Notes under the pieces: generated by a model | What the model saw: only the letters and a program-made list of their open reading frames with translations | What the model was told of the DNA's origin: nothing | Database searches by the model: none | Translations under genes and position numbers: made by a program | Part shown: positions 62,259 through 64,000 of the stretch, in pieces | Numbering within the stretch: the stretch's first letter is position 1 | How the letters are laid out: each line of letters opens with the position of its first letter | Assembly: GCA_035295225.1 (NCBI GenBank) | Contig: DATGJI010000031.1 | Location: 19,017 to 83,016 of the forward strand | Source: Candidatus Eremiobacteraceae bacterium | GTDB lineage: Bacteria > Vulcanimicrobiota > Vulcanimicrobiia > Eremiobacterales > Eremiobacteraceae | Reading direction: 5' to 3' | DNA: 64,000 nt

Positions 62259-63806
62259 ATGAAAATCACCGTCACCTCCGGCAAGCCGGAGGCGGTAAGC
62301 GCCGACGCCCTTGTCTTGAGCCTTCACTCCGACGACGATCTTCCGGCAGCGGCGCGCTCGATCGACAAGAGCCTGAGCGGCGTCATCACCGACCTTCGCC
62401 GTTCGAACGAGTTCAAAGGACGGCGCGGCGAAGAGACCGTGATTCCGATCTCGGGTGGTCTCCCTGCAAAGCGACTGATCCTTGTGGGGCTCGGCCCTCA
62501 GGCAGATTTCGCGCCCTCAGCGTTGACCGCTGCTGTTGGCGGCGCCGTGCGCGCCGCGGCCCGGCGTGGACTCTCGTCGATCGCATTTGCACTGCCTGAC
62601 CTCAAAGCGGCTGATCTAGAAGCAGCCGGAGAACTTGCGGCCGAAGGCGCCGTCATGGCGACGTTTGATCCAGCTTCGTACCGAAGCAAGCGCGAGACGC
62701 GCACGGATGCCGTGAAATCCCTCACGCTCGTCGCCACGAAGGCCGGCGCGGTGCGAGCGCTCAAGTCGGGCGTGAACCGCGGTGTCATCCTAGGCGATGC
62801 AGCAAATATCGCGCGCCGTCTCGTCAACACGCCATCGAACGACATGACGCCGACGGAGATGGCTAAGCGCGCGAAAGAGATCGCCAAAGAGTTCGGCCTG
62901 AAGTTCCACGTGCTCGAACGCGCCGACATGAAGAAACTGGGTATGGGTTCCATGCTCTCGGTCGCAGCCGGCAGCGAGGAGCCGCCCAAGATGATCGCCA
63001 TGGAATATCGAGGAGATAAGAAGAGCAAAGACGTGCTTGGCTTCGTCGGCAAGGGCATCACGTTCGATACGGGCGGTATCTCGCTCAAGCCGGCGCAAGA
63101 CATGGATGCGATGAAAGGCGACATGGCGGGTGGCGCTACGGTCATCGGCGCGATGGCGGCGATCGCCCAACTCAAACCAAAGGTCAACGTCGTCGCGGTC
63201 ATCTGCGCCACCGAGAACATGCCGTCCGGCAAAGCCACGAAACCCGGCGACGTCGTGCGCGCGATGAACGGCAAGAGCATCGAAGTCATCAATACCGACG
63301 CCGAGGGTCGCCTCGTATTGGCCGATGGGCTGTGCTATGCGCGCAAGTTGGGCGCGACGCGGCTTTTGGATATCGCGACGCTGACCGGAGCGGTTGTGGT
63401 CGCGCTCGGCAACACCACGACAGGTGTGCTGTCAAACGATCGCGCGTTCGTCGACGCATTCCACGCCGCAGCCGACCGGTACGACGAGCGTTATTGGGAG
63501 CTGCCGTTATATCCGGAATATGCAGACTTGATCCGCAGTCCGATCGCCGACATGAAGAACAGCGGCGGCCGACCAGCCGGCACCATTTTCGGCGCTATGT
63601 TCATCAAAGAGTTCGTGGACGACCGGCCTTGGATCCACCTCGACATCGCCGGGACGTCTACCACCGATAAGGACCAGGGACATCTCGCGAAGGGTCCGAC
63701 AGGTGTGGCTTTGCGCCCGCTCGTGCGGCTGGCAGAGCTTTTGCCGTCGCGTCGTCTCAACGGCAAAGCGGATGAGAAAGCTCACGCCCGCTTCCGCCGG
63801 TCCTAA
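62259..63806 (+). CDS. pepA: Leucyl aminopeptidase
   Basis: 515 aa, M17 family. KGITFDTGGISLKPAQDM, the signature NTDAEGRLVLADGL with metal ligands, and GRPAGTIFGAMFIKEFVDDRPWIHLDIAGTS identify PepA, a cytoplasmic exopeptidase of peptide turnover. ATG 62259 after AAAGGA; a start at 62163 lacks a ribosome site. Divergent from lemA across 159 bp. Confidence 0.97.
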   Translation: MKITVTSGKPEAVSADALVLSLHSDDDLPAAARSIDKSLSGVITDLRRSNEFKGRRGEETVIPISGGLPAKRLILVGLGPQADFAPSALTAAVGGAVRAAARRGLSSIAFALPDLKAADLEAAGELAAEGAVMATFDPASYRSKRETRTDAVKSLTLVATKAGAVRALKSGVNRGVILGDAANIARRLVNTPSNDMTPTEMAKRAKEIAKEFGLKFHVLERADMKKLGMGSMLSVAAGSEEPPKMIAMEYRGDKKSKDVLGFVGKGITFDTGGISLKPAQDMDAMKGDMAGGATVIGAMAAIAQLKPKVNVVAVICATENMPSGKATKPGDVVRAMNGKSIEVINTDAEGRLVLADGLCYARKLGATRLLDIATLTGAVVVALGNTTTGVLSNDRAFVDAFHAAADRYDERYWELPLYPEYADLIRSPIADMKNSGGRPAGTIFGAMFIKEFVDDRPWIHLDIAGTSTTDKDQGHLAKGPTGVALRPLVRLAELLPSRRLNGKADEKAHARFRRS

Positions 63807-63810
63807 CGCC

Positions 63811-63937
63811 GAAGGGGCCGACGTGTCGAAGGGGCCGACGCTCGTCGGCCCATGCGGAACGATTCGAAGGGGCCGACCCTAGTCGGCCCACGTTCGCGGC
63901 CCATTAGTCCCTGAAGGGGCCGGCGTTACGCCGGCCC
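63811..63937. repeat. Array of family A palindromic repeats
   Basis: Four units of GAAGGGGCCGAC-(loop)-GTCGGCCC: an incomplete one at 63811-63827, then 63828-63851, 63866-63889 and 63913-63937 (the last with a GGC arm). Together they fill the gap after pepA. Confidence 0.82.
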
Positions 63938-63948
63938 AACTCGATTGC

Positions 63949-64000
63949 ATGGTGAACGTGAATCGAGCGTTGCTCGTATGCGCCGTCGCTGCTTCGCTCA
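63949..64000 (+). CDS. Start of an exported protein (truncated by right edge)
   Basis: ATG 63949 (GTG 63952 in frame) opens MVNVNRALLVCAVAASL, a typical signal-peptide beginning that continues past the last base. Nothing further can be said. Confidence 0.5.
   Translation, partial: MVNVNRALLVCAVAASL

Noticed and set aside
1..64000. tRNA, rRNA, insertion sequence or prophage genes
   Set aside because: No cloverleaf-like or rRNA segments, transposase, integrase or phage structural genes were recognised in either strand.

Overview
The window looks like chromosomal DNA of a GC-rich, Gram-negative-type, uncultured-lineage bacterium. It shows dense gene packing with 4-8 nt start/stop overlaps, frequent GTG/TTG starts, many Sec-exported small proteins of unknown function, an outer-membrane-type DUF5916 protein, sedolisin (S53) peptidases and large STAND/WD40 and cyclase-ATPase-TPR signalling proteins. 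This profile recalls Candidatus Eremiobacterota (WPS-2) or a neighbouring phylum; that is an inference, because no rRNA or tRNA gene is present to settle it. No gap longer than about 180 bp lacks a gene.

Layout. 1-8 kb: a partial FAD/Fe-S oxidase, a split transketolase (two subunits), gamma-glutamyltransferase and small membrane or exported proteins. 8-17 kb: a peptide-type ABC solute-binding protein with a clear sigma-70 promoter and a leader hairpin, a DUF5916 outer-membrane protein, a nucleotidyltransferase, a general-stress-type glycine-rich protein, a methyltransferase/FAD-monooxygenase pair and several secreted proteins.

17.6-28.2 kb is the most interesting region: a minus-strand cluster of a GTG-started SLOG-SLATT (4 TM) protein, a protein with three TIR/TIR-like modules, a 1437-residue nSTAND1-TM-WD40 protein and a start-overlapping RHS/YD-repeat protein, with a divergently transcribed patatin phospholipase 73 bp away. 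It has the parts of an NAD/nucleotide-signalling, membrane-attacking conflict (probably antiviral) system and resembles a Thoeris-like TIR-to-SLOG relay with a different effector.

28-37 kb: a large exported protein, a translationally coupled lipid kinase/HAD/phosphoesterase set, DoxX-like membrane proteins, an MtrA-like protein with DUF4346 that has lost the cobalamin-ligand histidine, and a PadR regulator with two palindromic operators facing a four-gene membrane operon that ends in a CtaB-like UbiA prenyltransferase. 37-50 kb: a cyclase-ATPase-TPR protein, an exported repeat protein, Amt, tandem S53 paralogs (one apparently dead), an APC permease, exported MsrB, and an ATP-grasp/AhpD-like pair. 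50-64 kb is mostly housekeeping: O-methyltransferase-thrS (TGS-less), a TRIC-family channel, tsaD, a TlpA-like protein, pyk, a His-rich lipoprotein, the lemA-TPM-TPM-purM-purN run, pepA, and the first codons of another exported protein.

Three families of short palindromic intergenic repeats recur at gene ends. One copy carries a T8 tract and is an excellent intrinsic terminator.
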